A stretch of 64,000 nucleotides of DNA from Carboxylicivirga mesophila. GTDB taxonomy: Bacteria > Bacteroidota > Bacteroidia > Bacteroidales > Marinilabiliaceae. Numbering within the stretch: the first letter of the stretch is position 1; every line of letters begins with the position of its first letter. The DNA lies in contig NZ_JAGUCN010000001.1 in NCBI RefSeq assembly GCF_018271975.1, positions 186,001-250,000 on the forward strand, in the 5' to 3' direction. Shown in pieces: positions 18,184 through 26,244 of this stretch. Under the pieces are notes generated by a model. It ran no database searches and was not told the origin of the DNA. It was given only the letters and a program-made list of their open reading frames with translations. A program made the position numbers and the translations under genes.

Positions 18184-18620
18184 TTGTTTATCAACTTACA
18201 GGGTAATTAAGTGTTATAATTGCTTTTGTAAGGTTACTTTCTAAGTGGGAAATATGTTAACCTGTCAAATAACCATCAAATAAATATATTGCACATAATG
18301 AGCTTTTTATGGGGCTTTGAGATCGTTTTTATTCAAAGCTGTCAAATAAAGATACTACTCTTAAGGGTACAGATAGCACATCTTACCAAATTTATTATTG
18401 TGGCTTGAACTTTCTAAACCTAATATCTTATTGTTAGGAGTAATTTATGTGGAAACTTACTATTTGTATGCACATCGCCAGAATTAGTAATATATTTTTT
18501 CTGAGCATAAGAATATGTGACTAAAACCCATCAAAATACCCTAAAAAACAATTCAGTATTTGAATGGTGCTATTAATTTATTAACTTGCAAATAGTCAAA
18601 ATATTAGGTGCTAATTTTTG
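18184..18620. other. Island right-end non-coding region
   Basis: About 440 bp upstream of the primase-helicase gene and inside the right att site. It should hold that gene's promoter. It is strongly AT-rich and contains no frame or RNA gene I can support. The integrase-type repeats begin at 18622. Confidence 0.45.
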
Positions 18621-18621
18621 C

Positions 18622-18640
18622 CGAGAACAAATCGAGAACA
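18622..18640 (+). repeat. Right pair of arm-type integrase repeats
   Basis: CGAGAACA occurs at 18622-18629 and 18633-18640, with the same 11-bp period as the left pair at 9304-9322. The right pair lies 60 bp inside the att core, the left pair 105 bp inside. The asymmetry is typical of recombinase arm sites. Confidence 0.65.
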
Positions 18641-18699
18641 ACGAAAAAATGATAACTTAAAGTATACATATAGAGCGCATTACGGAGCTTTGGAGGAGT

Positions 18700-18713
18700 C
18701 CGGCTCTGGGTAC
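18700..18713 (+). repeat. attR core
   Basis: Exact second copy of the 14-base tRNA-Leu 3' sequence CCGGCTCTGGGTAC. It is followed eight bases later by a strong terminator that fits the former tRNA downstream region. Confidence 0.87.
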
Positions 18714-18720
18714 CAAAAGA

Positions 18721-18751
18721 AAGTCTGATACATAATGTATCAGACTTTTTT
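18721..18751 (+). terminator. Original tRNA-Leu terminator, displaced by the island
   Basis: A 12-bp perfect stem (18721-18732 and 18736-18747, loop TAA) followed by a T tract. It begins eight bases after the attR core, the distance expected for a tRNA terminator. No gene now reads into it from the left; it has been separated from its tRNA by 9.5 kb. Confidence 0.85.
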
Positions 18752-18764
18752 GTTTTCCTCTTAT

Positions 18765-19010
18765 TACCATTGCAATTACATTAAGAAACTGCAGAATTGG
18801 CTCTAATCCTTTAGTAAAAAAACTAACCCCGTTTACATAGATGGATTTGGATAAAATCCTGGGTTGTTTCAATGCAAGCAGTAACTTTGAATAAGCGACT
18901 TGTAGCAAATAAGTACATTGCTTTATAGTAGATAGAGAGTTCGTTTTCGTGTGAGAAGATGAATGGGAAGAATAAGGAGTTTTGGAGGAGAGTTATATTC
19001 ATATTTTAAT
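18765..19010 (+). pseudogene. Decayed hipT 3' end outside the island
   Basis: This stretch aligns base by base with the last 270 bases of hipT (about 13335-13590). Matching blocks include the codons for ELAL, the following AAAACTAACC-like block, the GATG.AT.TGGA.AAAATC block and the ending TGGAGGAGAG-TATATTC, about 80 percent identical over the final 60 bases by eye. Frameshifts and stops destroy the frame (for example one base is missing just before GGAGGAGAG). It begins directly after the displaced tRNA terminator. The simplest reading is a relic of an older hipT-bearing island at this tRNA. A stray minus-strand frame at 18657-18908 is antisense to it and not a gene. Confidence 0.68.
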
Positions 19011-19205
19011 GTGATTGAGTATTGTAAGAAAAACTTGCATTTGATGAACCAAAACCTGTTAACAGCTATAAGAAAGATGATACGTATTAGATAATAGTGA
19101 AAATATGTGGTAGCTTGTTTTGTTAAAAAATCTTAATGAAGTTTCGATTTCTTTCATTACGTTTGCAATGGTCGTAAGGTAATAACCCAATTACCTATTG
19201 AAGAT

Positions 19206-19787
19206 ATGAAAATGGCGCAGGATAAATTATCGGGAAATACTATTGCTTCGCGGGATGAGTTTTTTAGCCAGATATTTGAAAGATACTATGTACGATTGTG
19301 TCATTATGCTCATACCTTCATTCTTGATTTTGACGTTTGTCGTGATCTTGTGCAGGAACTCTTTATTAAATTATGGCAGATTCGACTAGATAACTTTTCA
19401 GAGCTTGAATTTGAGAAGTTTATCTTCAAAAGTATTAAAAACGCATGCTTTGATTATCTTAGAAAACAGAAAGTACGCCATAATTCACGAACATTAATAT
19501 TAGAAAGACTTCTTGAGCAAGAAGAAATTCATATTTCAGAAATGGAAATACTGGAGCTTTCCAATCGCATTGATAAAGTATTAAATAACCTGCCAGAACA
19601 AACTGCCAGAGTGTTTCGAATGAGTCGATTTGAAGACAAGACCAATAAAGAAATCGCTCTTGAACTTGATATAACTGTTAAAGGAGTGGAGTTTCATATG
19701 TCAAAGGCATTGAAAACTTTTAGACACGAGCTACAAGAATACCTTCCTTTAATTGCTTCTATTATTGGCATTTGGAGCAATAATTAA
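19206..19787 (+). CDS. ECF-type RNA polymerase sigma factor (Bacteroidetes PUL class)
   Basis: A 193-residue sigma-70 family factor of the extracytoplasmic-function type. Region 2 includes FILDFDVCRDLVQELFIKLW and the DYLRKQK segment; region 4 has the helix-turn-helix NKEIALELDITVKGVEFHMSKALKTFR. It is followed by a FecR-family anti-sigma factor and a SusC with an STN domain, the standard trans-envelope signalling set: substrate binding at SusC releases the sigma factor, which activates the susC operon. In Bacteroides thetaiotaomicron ECF-controlled PULs often act on host mucin glycans. Confidence 0.93.
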   Translation: MKMAQDKLSGNTIASRDEFFSQIFERYYVRLCHYAHTFILDFDVCRDLVQELFIKLWQIRLDNFSELEFEKFIFKSIKNACFDYLRKQKVRHNSRTLILERLLEQEEIHISEMEILELSNRIDKVLNNLPEQTARVFRMSRFEDKTNKEIALELDITVKGVEFHMSKALKTFRHELQEYLPLIASIIGIWSNN

Positions 19788-19864
19788 AAAAAAGTTAAAA
19801 ATATTTACATTTTTACACTAGGGTGCCAGGTCTTTTACACGTTATTGGGGTATAAGACGTAAAA

Positions 19865-20836
19865 ATGGAAGACAATAATATCAATCAGGAACTACTTATA
19901 AAATTTATTTTCAGAAAAACCAATGAGGCTGAAGAAGAGAAAATAAAGGATTGGTTGAATGCTGATATCAGTAGGTACGAAATACTTGAGAAGTATATGC
20001 GTTCCAAAGCTCTTCTCCTAAATCAGAATGATGCAGAGTGGAAAACAAAAGACTATTTAGATATTCGTCGAAAGATTCAAAAGAAGCAAACACGGCGATT
20101 GTTTCTCAAAATTGCAGCAGCGTTTATAGGTTTGATGTTATGTGGTACTCTCACCTTCTTACTTTTTAACACTGAAGGCGATAAGTGGGAAATGGTTACT
20201 GTGGAAAAGGGAACGCAGCAGCAGATTGTTTTGGACGATGGTACTAAAGTGTGGCTGGCACCGGATACTAAATTGTATTACCCCCATAAATTTGATTCAG
20301 ATAAAAGAGAAGTAAGGCTCGAAGGGCAAGGCTACTTTGATGTTGAACATGACAAAGACTGGCCTTTTGTGGTTTATACTAAATATTCAGATATCAAGGT
20401 GCTTGGTACAACCTTTAATGTTAAAGCATATCCCGATGATTATTATACTACCACTGTTTTGGTGGATGGACTCGTGAATCTGGAGTTTAAGGATGATGAA
20501 TCTGAAATATTAGAAAATCAACTGTTACATCCTTCTCAAAAGTGCATATATAACCATCAAACTTTAATACATGACGTTCACACGGTTGATTTGAGGCACG
20601 AGTTAGCTTGGAGAGAAAACCGTCTTTCTTTTAGAAATGAAACCTTTGGGGATATAGCAACCAAAATTGAACGACACTATAATGTGGAAGTCATGTTCAA
20701 TAATCATCAATTATCAAAAAAGCGATTGACAGGAGAATTTAAGGATGAGTCGCTGCCTCAGGTGCTTGAAACCTTGCAAGAGTGGTCTTCCTTTTCATTT
20801 ACTATAAAAGATAGCGTAGTAATTATTGAAAAATAG
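19865..20836 (+). CDS. FecR-family anti-sigma factor
   Basis: A 323-residue inner-membrane anti-sigma factor. A cytoplasmic N-terminal segment of about 79 residues binds the sigma factor, one transmembrane helix spans about 80-101 (FLKIAAAFIGLMLCGTLTFL), and the periplasmic part has a FecR domain (VEKGTQQQIVLDDGTKVWL, then EGQGYFDVEHD and VLGTTFNVKAY) and a C-terminal DUF4974-like region (LTGEFKDESLPQVLETLQ). It follows the sigma gene by 77 bp and precedes susC by 110 bp containing two hairpins. Confidence 0.93.
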   Translation: MEDNNINQELLIKFIFRKTNEAEEEKIKDWLNADISRYEILEKYMRSKALLLNQNDAEWKTKDYLDIRRKIQKKQTRRLFLKIAAAFIGLMLCGTLTFLLFNTEGDKWEMVTVEKGTQQQIVLDDGTKVWLAPDTKLYYPHKFDSDKREVRLEGQGYFDVEHDKDWPFVVYTKYSDIKVLGTTFNVKAYPDDYYTTTVLVDGLVNLEFKDDESEILENQLLHPSQKCIYNHQTLIHDVHTVDLRHELAWRENRLSFRNETFGDIATKIERHYNVEVMFNNHQLSKKRLTGEFKDESLPQVLETLQEWSSFSFTIKDSVVIIEK

Positions 20837-20854
20837 CCTATGAAATAACAAAAA

Positions 20855-20913
20855 AACGGAGTGTCTTGCAGGACTCTCCGTTAAAATTCAATAACGCTCC
20901 ATTGCAGTGGAGC
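20855..20913 (+). promoter_or_regulatory. Two tandem hairpins with identical TTGCAG loops in the susC leader
   Basis: Hairpin 1 has an 11-bp stem with one mismatch (20855-20865 and 20872-20882). Hairpin 2 has a 6-bp perfect stem (20896-20901 and 20908-20913). Both enclose exactly the hexaloop TTGCAG, and neither is followed by a T tract. The second ends 33 bases before the susC ATG. The central TGCA is self-complementary, so the loops could pair with each other or be bound by one protein. A role in setting SusC levels relative to the regulators is inferred. Confidence 0.55.
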
Positions 20914-20946
20914 ATCTATAAATTTTAATATAACCATATCAAAAGT

Positions 20947-23900
20947 ATGAAAAAAATTCTATTTGACCGCACATGGTATATCATGCGGTGTAGGGGAAAA
21001 CTGTTAAAAGTTATGAAGATTACGACTTTCTTGCTTTGCGTTAATTTGCTGACAATAAGTGCAGCAGATTTGTTTTCGCAAAAAAGTACAGTGTCTATTT
21101 CGGCTAATAATAACTCCATTGTTGAGGTATTGGATCAGCTTAAAAACACTTCAGAATTGTCTATCATGTATAGTACAGATGAGTTAAATGAAGCTGTAAG
21201 AATTTCAGCTGACTTTAAAGATGCAAACCTTGAAGAGGTTCTGAATCATATCCTGAAGGATCAGAAAGTTGGTTATATTATTCTTGATGACAAGATCATT
21301 ATTTCGCAGAAGCGGTATGTTGAAGACGTCGCAATTCAACAAAATCAGAAAGAGCTTAAAGGGCGGGTGACTGATGTTGGAGGTGCTGCTATACCCGGTG
21401 TCAATGTGATTATAAAGGGTACAGCTATTGGTACTATTACTGATATCAACGGAGACTATATTTTAAGTGTACCTGAAGATGCAGATGCTATTGTTTTCAC
21501 CTTCATAGGGATGAAGCAGCAGGAAGTTGCTTACAATGGTCAGAGCACAATTAATATGACCATGATGGACGATAATCAAGGCTTGGAAGAAGTAATGGTT
21601 GTTGGTTTTGGCAAGCAAAAAAAGGCAAGTGTTATAGGTTCGATAAATACAGTTAAGCCTGAGGATTTGAAAATGCCAACAAGTTCATTATCAACCACAC
21701 TAGCAGGCCGCCTGGCGGGAGTCATTTCAGTGCAGCGCTCTGGTGAACCTGGTGCCGATGGTGCTGATTTCTGGATTCGGGGTATTTCAACCTTTGGCGC
21801 AAATAAAAGTCCGCTCATTCTTGTAGATGGGGTGGAAGTTAGCAGCGGTGATTTTAATGATATTGAACCTGAAAATATTGCCAGTTTCTCCATATTAAAA
21901 GATGCGACAGCGACAGCTATTTATGGTGTACGTGGTGCCAATGGAGTTATACTTATTACTACGAAAACAGGTAAAGATGTAGAAAGAGCGAGCATCAGCA
22001 TCAGGGCCGAAACATCTTTCTCTCAGCCAACTCAGATTCCTGAATTCGCAGATGGTGTAACCTACATGAAAATGTACAATGAAGCCATCAGAATGAGAAG
22101 ACCACTCGATCCCATGAAATTTAGTCAGGAGAAAATTGATGGTACTGCACAAGGTTTGAATAAATATGTTTTTCCAAATGTGGATTGGTACAATACCCTA
22201 TTTAAGAGTATGGCACAAAGCCAGCGTGGCAATCTCAATGTGACAGGTGGTGGCAAAAAGGCTCAGTACTTTTTATCGGCCTCTATCTTTCATGATAGTG
22301 GTATCCTGAAATCTGACGATTCAATGCCTTATAACAGCAATATTGATGTTAAGCGATATAACCTGAGAAACAACCTGACAATCAATTTAACGCGTACAAC
22401 CAAAATTGATTTGAAGATATCAGCTAACCTTGAGGATTACAACGGGCCGGTTGAGTCTGCTTCTTCTTTATATGGGAATATTATGAACTCAAATCCGGTC
22501 GCATTCCCTATTATGTTTCCCGGAGAAGGAGAGGAACATACCTATTTTGGTAATAAATCAGGTGGATTTTTCAGTGGCAGATATATCAATCCATATGCTG
22601 AGATGGTGAAAGGATACAAGGAATCTTTCGCTTCAACAGTAATATCCAGTTTTAATTTTGATCAGAAATTGGATTTTGTAACCAAAGGATTGTCAGCTAA
22701 CGGACTTGTCTCATTTAAGAACTGGAGTTCAACTGGTATTAAACGACAAATTGAACCCTTCTACTACGAAGTGGATACCTATGCGTACAATCCTGAGTCA
22801 GGTGATTATGACTACAATCTTAGGCAAGTAGGAAGCGGTGGACGCAATTCTCTTGACTATGAACTAGAAAACTTTGGAGATCGTAAAACGTATGTTCAGT
22901 TTGCGTTGAATTATGCTCGAACTTATGGCAAGCATGATGTTTCAGGGATGTTACTGTACAATCATGATGAGTATGTTAATGGTAATCCAGATAAAGATGC
23001 TGATAATCTGTATTACCTATTATTGCCATATCGTAACCAGGGAGTAGCAGGCCGTTTTACTTACTCATTCGATAACCGTTATTTTGGCGAGTTTAACTTT
23101 GGATATAATGGTAGTGAGAACTTTATTAGTGGTAAGCGTTTTGGATACTTCCCTTCTTACGCTGTGGGGTATATCATTTCTAATGAAGCCTACTTTCAAA
23201 GTTTAAAAGAAACAATTAGTCTGTTAAAGCTGCGCGTTTCATACGGATTGGTAGGTAATGACCAGATTGGAGGTGATCGTTTTCCTTATCTGACACAGGT
23301 CAATTTATCCAATGGTGATTATGGATATACCTTTGGTGATAATTTCAATAATTGGCGAGATGGTGTTTCTATAGATCAGTATGGTAACGAATTAACAACC
23401 TGGGAGGTAGGGCGTAAGACCAACATTGGAATAGAGGTTGGACTCTTCGATGATTTTATGTTACAGGCCGATGTGTTCCATGAAATACGTGATGGTATTT
23501 TTATGCAGCGCGAAACAGTGCCTAGTACAGTAGGTATTGGTAATGCTAAACCATACGCAAATATTGGTAAAGTTGAGAACAGGGGATTTGATGCATCTCT
23601 GGAATACAATAAAGTATTTGGTGATTTGGTTGTTTCAGCAAGAGGTAACTTTACATACGCTACCAATGAAGTGCTTGAAATTGATGAACCAAACCAAACC
23701 TATCCTTATTTATCAAAGGTTGGCCGTCCAATTAATCAGTTATGGGGTTTGGAAGCCGAACACCTGTTTATCGATCAGGCCGAAATAGATAATAGTGCTA
23801 ACCATACTTTTGGACCTGTTTTACCTGGTGATATAAAATATAAAGATGTGTCCAATGGCATTGATGGGCAGGACCGTATTGATGTGAATGATATGGTTCC

Positions 23901-24393
23901 AATGGGACACCCTACAGTTCCAGAAATAGTATATGGCTTTGGCTCATTCTTTAAGTATAAAAATGTTGATTTCTCATTCTTCTTTCAAGGAGTGGCTCGC
24001 GTATCTTTCTTTTTAAGAGATATTCAGCCTTTTGCACAAAACGAAAGAAACGTTTTACAAGCTATTGCAGATGATTATTGGAATGAGGAAACTCAAGATA
24101 TTAATGCATTCTATCCACGTTTATCGGATACCGAGAATACTAACAATCAACAAAATTCTTCATGGTGGTTACGCGATGGTGATTTCATTAGGCTAAAAAA
24201 CCTGGAACTGGGCTATACATATAAAAAGGCACGTTTCTTTGCTAATGCTACCAACCTGTTCACCATCTCCAAGTTTAAGTTTTGGGATCCGGAAATGAAC
24301 GTCGGTAATGGTAATCCTAATTACACCGGAACAAACGGTCTGGGATATCCACCTCAGCGTGTTGTGAATATTGGTGTTCAACTTAAACTCTAA
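20947..24393 (+). CDS. SusC/RagA-family TonB-linked outer-membrane transporter with STN signalling domain
   Basis: A 1148-residue outer-membrane importer. A long N-terminus with a hydrophobic helix (about 23-41) ends near LFSQ, followed by an STN (secretin/TonB short) domain (about 50-120) that talks to the FecR protein. Next come a carboxypeptidase-regulatory-like repeat (LKGRVTDVGGAAIPGVNV), the plug (LEEVMVVGFGKQKKASVIGS, WIRGISTFG, ATAIYGVRGANGVILITTK), and a beta-barrel ending in NIGVQLKL. It forms a pair with the downstream SusD to import oligosaccharide or glycopeptide substrates with TonB energy. Only 20 bases separate it from susD. Confidence 0.96.
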   Translation: MKKILFDRTWYIMRCRGKLLKVMKITTFLLCVNLLTISAADLFSQKSTVSISANNNSIVEVLDQLKNTSELSIMYSTDELNEAVRISADFKDANLEEVLNHILKDQKVGYIILDDKIIISQKRYVEDVAIQQNQKELKGRVTDVGGAAIPGVNVIIKGTAIGTITDINGDYILSVPEDADAIVFTFIGMKQQEVAYNGQSTINMTMMDDNQGLEEVMVVGFGKQKKASVIGSINTVKPEDLKMPTSSLSTTLAGRLAGVISVQRSGEPGADGADFWIRGISTFGANKSPLILVDGVEVSSGDFNDIEPENIASFSILKDATATAIYGVRGANGVILITTKTGKDVERASISIRAETSFSQPTQIPEFADGVTYMKMYNEAIRMRRPLDPMKFSQEKIDGTAQGLNKYVFPNVDWYNTLFKSMAQSQRGNLNVTGGGKKAQYFLSASIFHDSGILKSDDSMPYNSNIDVKRYNLRNNLTINLTRTTKIDLKISANLEDYNGPVESASSLYGNIMNSNPVAFPIMFPGEGEEHTYFGNKSGGFFSGRYINPYAEMVKGYKESFASTVISSFNFDQKLDFVTKGLSANGLVSFKNWSSTGIKRQIEPFYYEVDTYAYNPESGDYDYNLRQVGSGGRNSLDYELENFGDRKTYVQFALNYARTYGKHDVSGMLLYNHDEYVNGNPDKDADNLYYLLLPYRNQGVAGRFTYSFDNRYFGEFNFGYNGSENFISGKRFGYFPSYAVGYIISNEAYFQSLKETISLLKLRVSYGLVGNDQIGGDRFPYLTQVNLSNGDYGYTFGDNFNNWRDGVSIDQYGNELTTWEVGRKTNIGIEVGLFDDFMLQADVFHEIRDGIFMQRETVPSTVGIGNAKPYANIGKVENRGFDASLEYNKVFGDLVVSARGNFTYATNEVLEIDEPNQTYPYLSKVGRPINQLWGLEAEHLFIDQAEIDNSANHTFGPVLPGDIKYKDVSNGIDGQDRIDVNDMVPMGHPTVPEIVYGFGSFFKYKNVDFSFFFQGVARVSFFLRDIQPFAQNERNVLQAIADDYWNEETQDINAFYPRLSDTENTNNQQNSSWWLRDGDFIRLKNLELGYTYKKARFFANATNLFTISKFKFWDPEMNVGNGNPNYTGTNGLGYPPQRVVNIGVQLKL

Positions 24394-24413
24394 TTCAATT
24401 AAAGAAACGAATT

Positions 24414-26222
24414 ATGAAACGATTAAAATATATAGTACTTTTTCTTTCCTTGTTCACATTTTCTTGTGACTATCTTGAGATTGTACCTGATAATACGCCC
24501 ACACTGGAAGATGCATTCGCAAGACCTGGTGAGGCCCAGAATTTCCTGTTTTCCCTTTACTCATTCATGCCAAAGGAGAATGATATGTTTGCAAGTATCG
24601 GGCTATGGGGAACTGACGAATTAGCAACGCCCTGGGACAGAGGTCACTATTATGCCAAGCGTATGATGAAGGGGGAGCTAAATGCTAATGAACCATTTTT
24701 TGATTATTGGACAACAGCTGGCGATATTGACCTTTATGACGGTATTCGACAGGGATATGTGTTTCTAGAGAATATTGACAATGTAGCTGATTTGGAACCA
24801 AAACTAAATGTACAATGGAAAGCTGAAGCAAAATTCCTGATAGCTTATTACCATTTTATTTTGTTGCGTCAGTACGGCCCAATTGTTATTATGGAGAAAT
24901 CCGTTCCTCTGGATGCACCGGAGGAGGAGTTTTTTCCGGTACGCAGACCCTATGACGAGTGTGTTGATTTTATTGCTAAACTATTGGATGAGGCCGCCAT
25001 TGATCTGCCATCGCAGATTGTTGATCAGACAGAATACGGTAAACCTTCAGCGATGGTTGCTAAATCTGTTAAAGCACGTCTGTTGCTTTATGCAGCATCG
25101 CCCTTATTTAATGGGAACAGTGAGTTCTATAGCGACTTTAAAAATAAGGACGGTGAATCATTGATGAATACTACATACGATGCCGAGAAGTGGAAGAGGG
25201 CGGTTGATGCCATTAAGGAGGCCATTGATATGGCTGAAGGAAATGGACGGGAGTTGTATGAATACCCTGAATCGATGGCTGATGAATTTGAACAATCAGT
25301 AGCAAACTACAGGTACTCAATGGTTGATGCCTGGAACAAAGAGTTGGTGTGGGGCTATTCTAAATCAGAAGGCTATTATGGCTGGCAGAGGCATAGTGCA
25401 CCTGCCAATGGTAACGGTACAACCTATAATGGACAAGCTCCTACAATGCGCATGGTGGAGACTTTTCTCACTAAAGATGGTCTTCCAATTGATGTGGATC
25501 CGGATTTTGATTATGCTGGACGTTACACCGTTGATGGGGTTACTGTTAAGCTGCATCAGGAAAGAGAACCTCGCTTTTATGCCACCATTGGCTATGACAG
25601 GGGTGATTATGAAATTAATGGTGATGTTACTTCTTTGCGCCTGCGCTCCAATGAAGCTCATGGTTATGCTGACAACAGAAACGATTACTCACCAACGGGT
25701 TACCTTGTTAAAAAAGGTGTTCACCCCAATACGACAATGACGGCCTCAAAAGATAATATAATATTGTACCCTTGGCCAATTATTCGATTAGCAGAGTTGT
25801 ACCTCAACTATGCCGAGGCACTGAACGAGTACAATGGAGCGGCTAGTCATAACGATGTCATCGCCTACCTGGATCGGATTCGGGAAAGATCAGGAGTTCC
25901 AGGTGTTCTGCAGGCCTGGCAAAAGGTTGGTAAAAGTAGTTTTACCAAAGAAGAGATGCGTCAGATAATTAGAACCGAACGGACCATCGAACTATGTTAT
26001 GAAGGTCACCGTTGCTGGGATATCAGACGCTGGAAAATGGGAGAAGAAGTGTTTAATACGCCAGTTAAAGGCTGGAAGATTAATGGCTCCTCGGCTACTG
26101 AATTTTATCAGGTGGTTGATACGGAGGAGCGTGTATTTCTTTCTCCAGGTTATTACTTGTTCCCAATCAAAATTAAGGAGTTGGAAATAAATACTAACCT
26201 GGTACAAAATCCTGGATGGTAA
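24414..26222 (+). CDS. SusD/RagB-family surface lipoprotein
   Basis: A 602-residue glycan-binding lipoprotein that forms the lid of the SusC barrel. The lipobox FTFSC places the lipidated Cys at residue 18, followed by DYLEIVPD, typical of the family. A helical TPR-like scaffold follows, and the C-terminal signature RTERTIELCYEGHRCWDIRRW is the standard SusD motif. It is translated just after susC and before the discoidin lipoprotein (22-bp gap), so susC, susD and the next gene form one operon. Confidence 0.96.
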   Translation: MKRLKYIVLFLSLFTFSCDYLEIVPDNTPTLEDAFARPGEAQNFLFSLYSFMPKENDMFASIGLWGTDELATPWDRGHYYAKRMMKGELNANEPFFDYWTTAGDIDLYDGIRQGYVFLENIDNVADLEPKLNVQWKAEAKFLIAYYHFILLRQYGPIVIMEKSVPLDAPEEEFFPVRRPYDECVDFIAKLLDEAAIDLPSQIVDQTEYGKPSAMVAKSVKARLLLYAASPLFNGNSEFYSDFKNKDGESLMNTTYDAEKWKRAVDAIKEAIDMAEGNGRELYEYPESMADEFEQSVANYRYSMVDAWNKELVWGYSKSEGYYGWQRHSAPANGNGTTYNGQAPTMRMVETFLTKDGLPIDVDPDFDYAGRYTVDGVTVKLHQEREPRFYATIGYDRGDYEINGDVTSLRLRSNEAHGYADNRNDYSPTGYLVKKGVHPNTTMTASKDNIILYPWPIIRLAELYLNYAEALNEYNGAASHNDVIAYLDRIRERSGVPGVLQAWQKVGKSSFTKEEMRQIIRTERTIELCYEGHRCWDIRRWKMGEEVFNTPVKGWKINGSSATEFYQVVDTEERVFLSPGYYLFPIKIKELEINTNLVQNPGW

Positions 26223-26244
26223 TATTTATTCAAAATTTGCAAAA

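Larger units (their letters stand above)
9199..18713. mobile_element. tRNA-Leu-integrated genomic island of about 9.5 kb
   Basis: The island is bounded by 14-bp direct repeats (9186-9199 and 18700-18713) and by paired CGAGAACA arm-type repeats just inside each end. It carries a tyrosine recombinase next to attL, a MobC-like gene, hipB-hipS-hipT, a beta-helix-like membrane protein and a TOTE-type primase-helicase. The tRNA's own terminator now sits just beyond the right repeat, displaced by the insertion, and the island supplies a substitute at 9224-9261. There is no relaxase, coupling protein or type IV secretion gene, so it is at most mobilised by other elements. The cargo is conflict/defence-like, so I read it as a small defence island. 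Confidence 0.87.

Noticed and set aside
9199-18713. Calling the island a complete integrative conjugative element
   Set aside because: There is no relaxase, coupling ATPase or type IV secretion gene; only an orphan MobC-like gene points to mobilisation.
18657-18908. 83-codon minus-strand open frame across attR
   Set aside because: It crosses the att core, the displaced terminator and the antisense side of the hipT relic; there is no coding signature.
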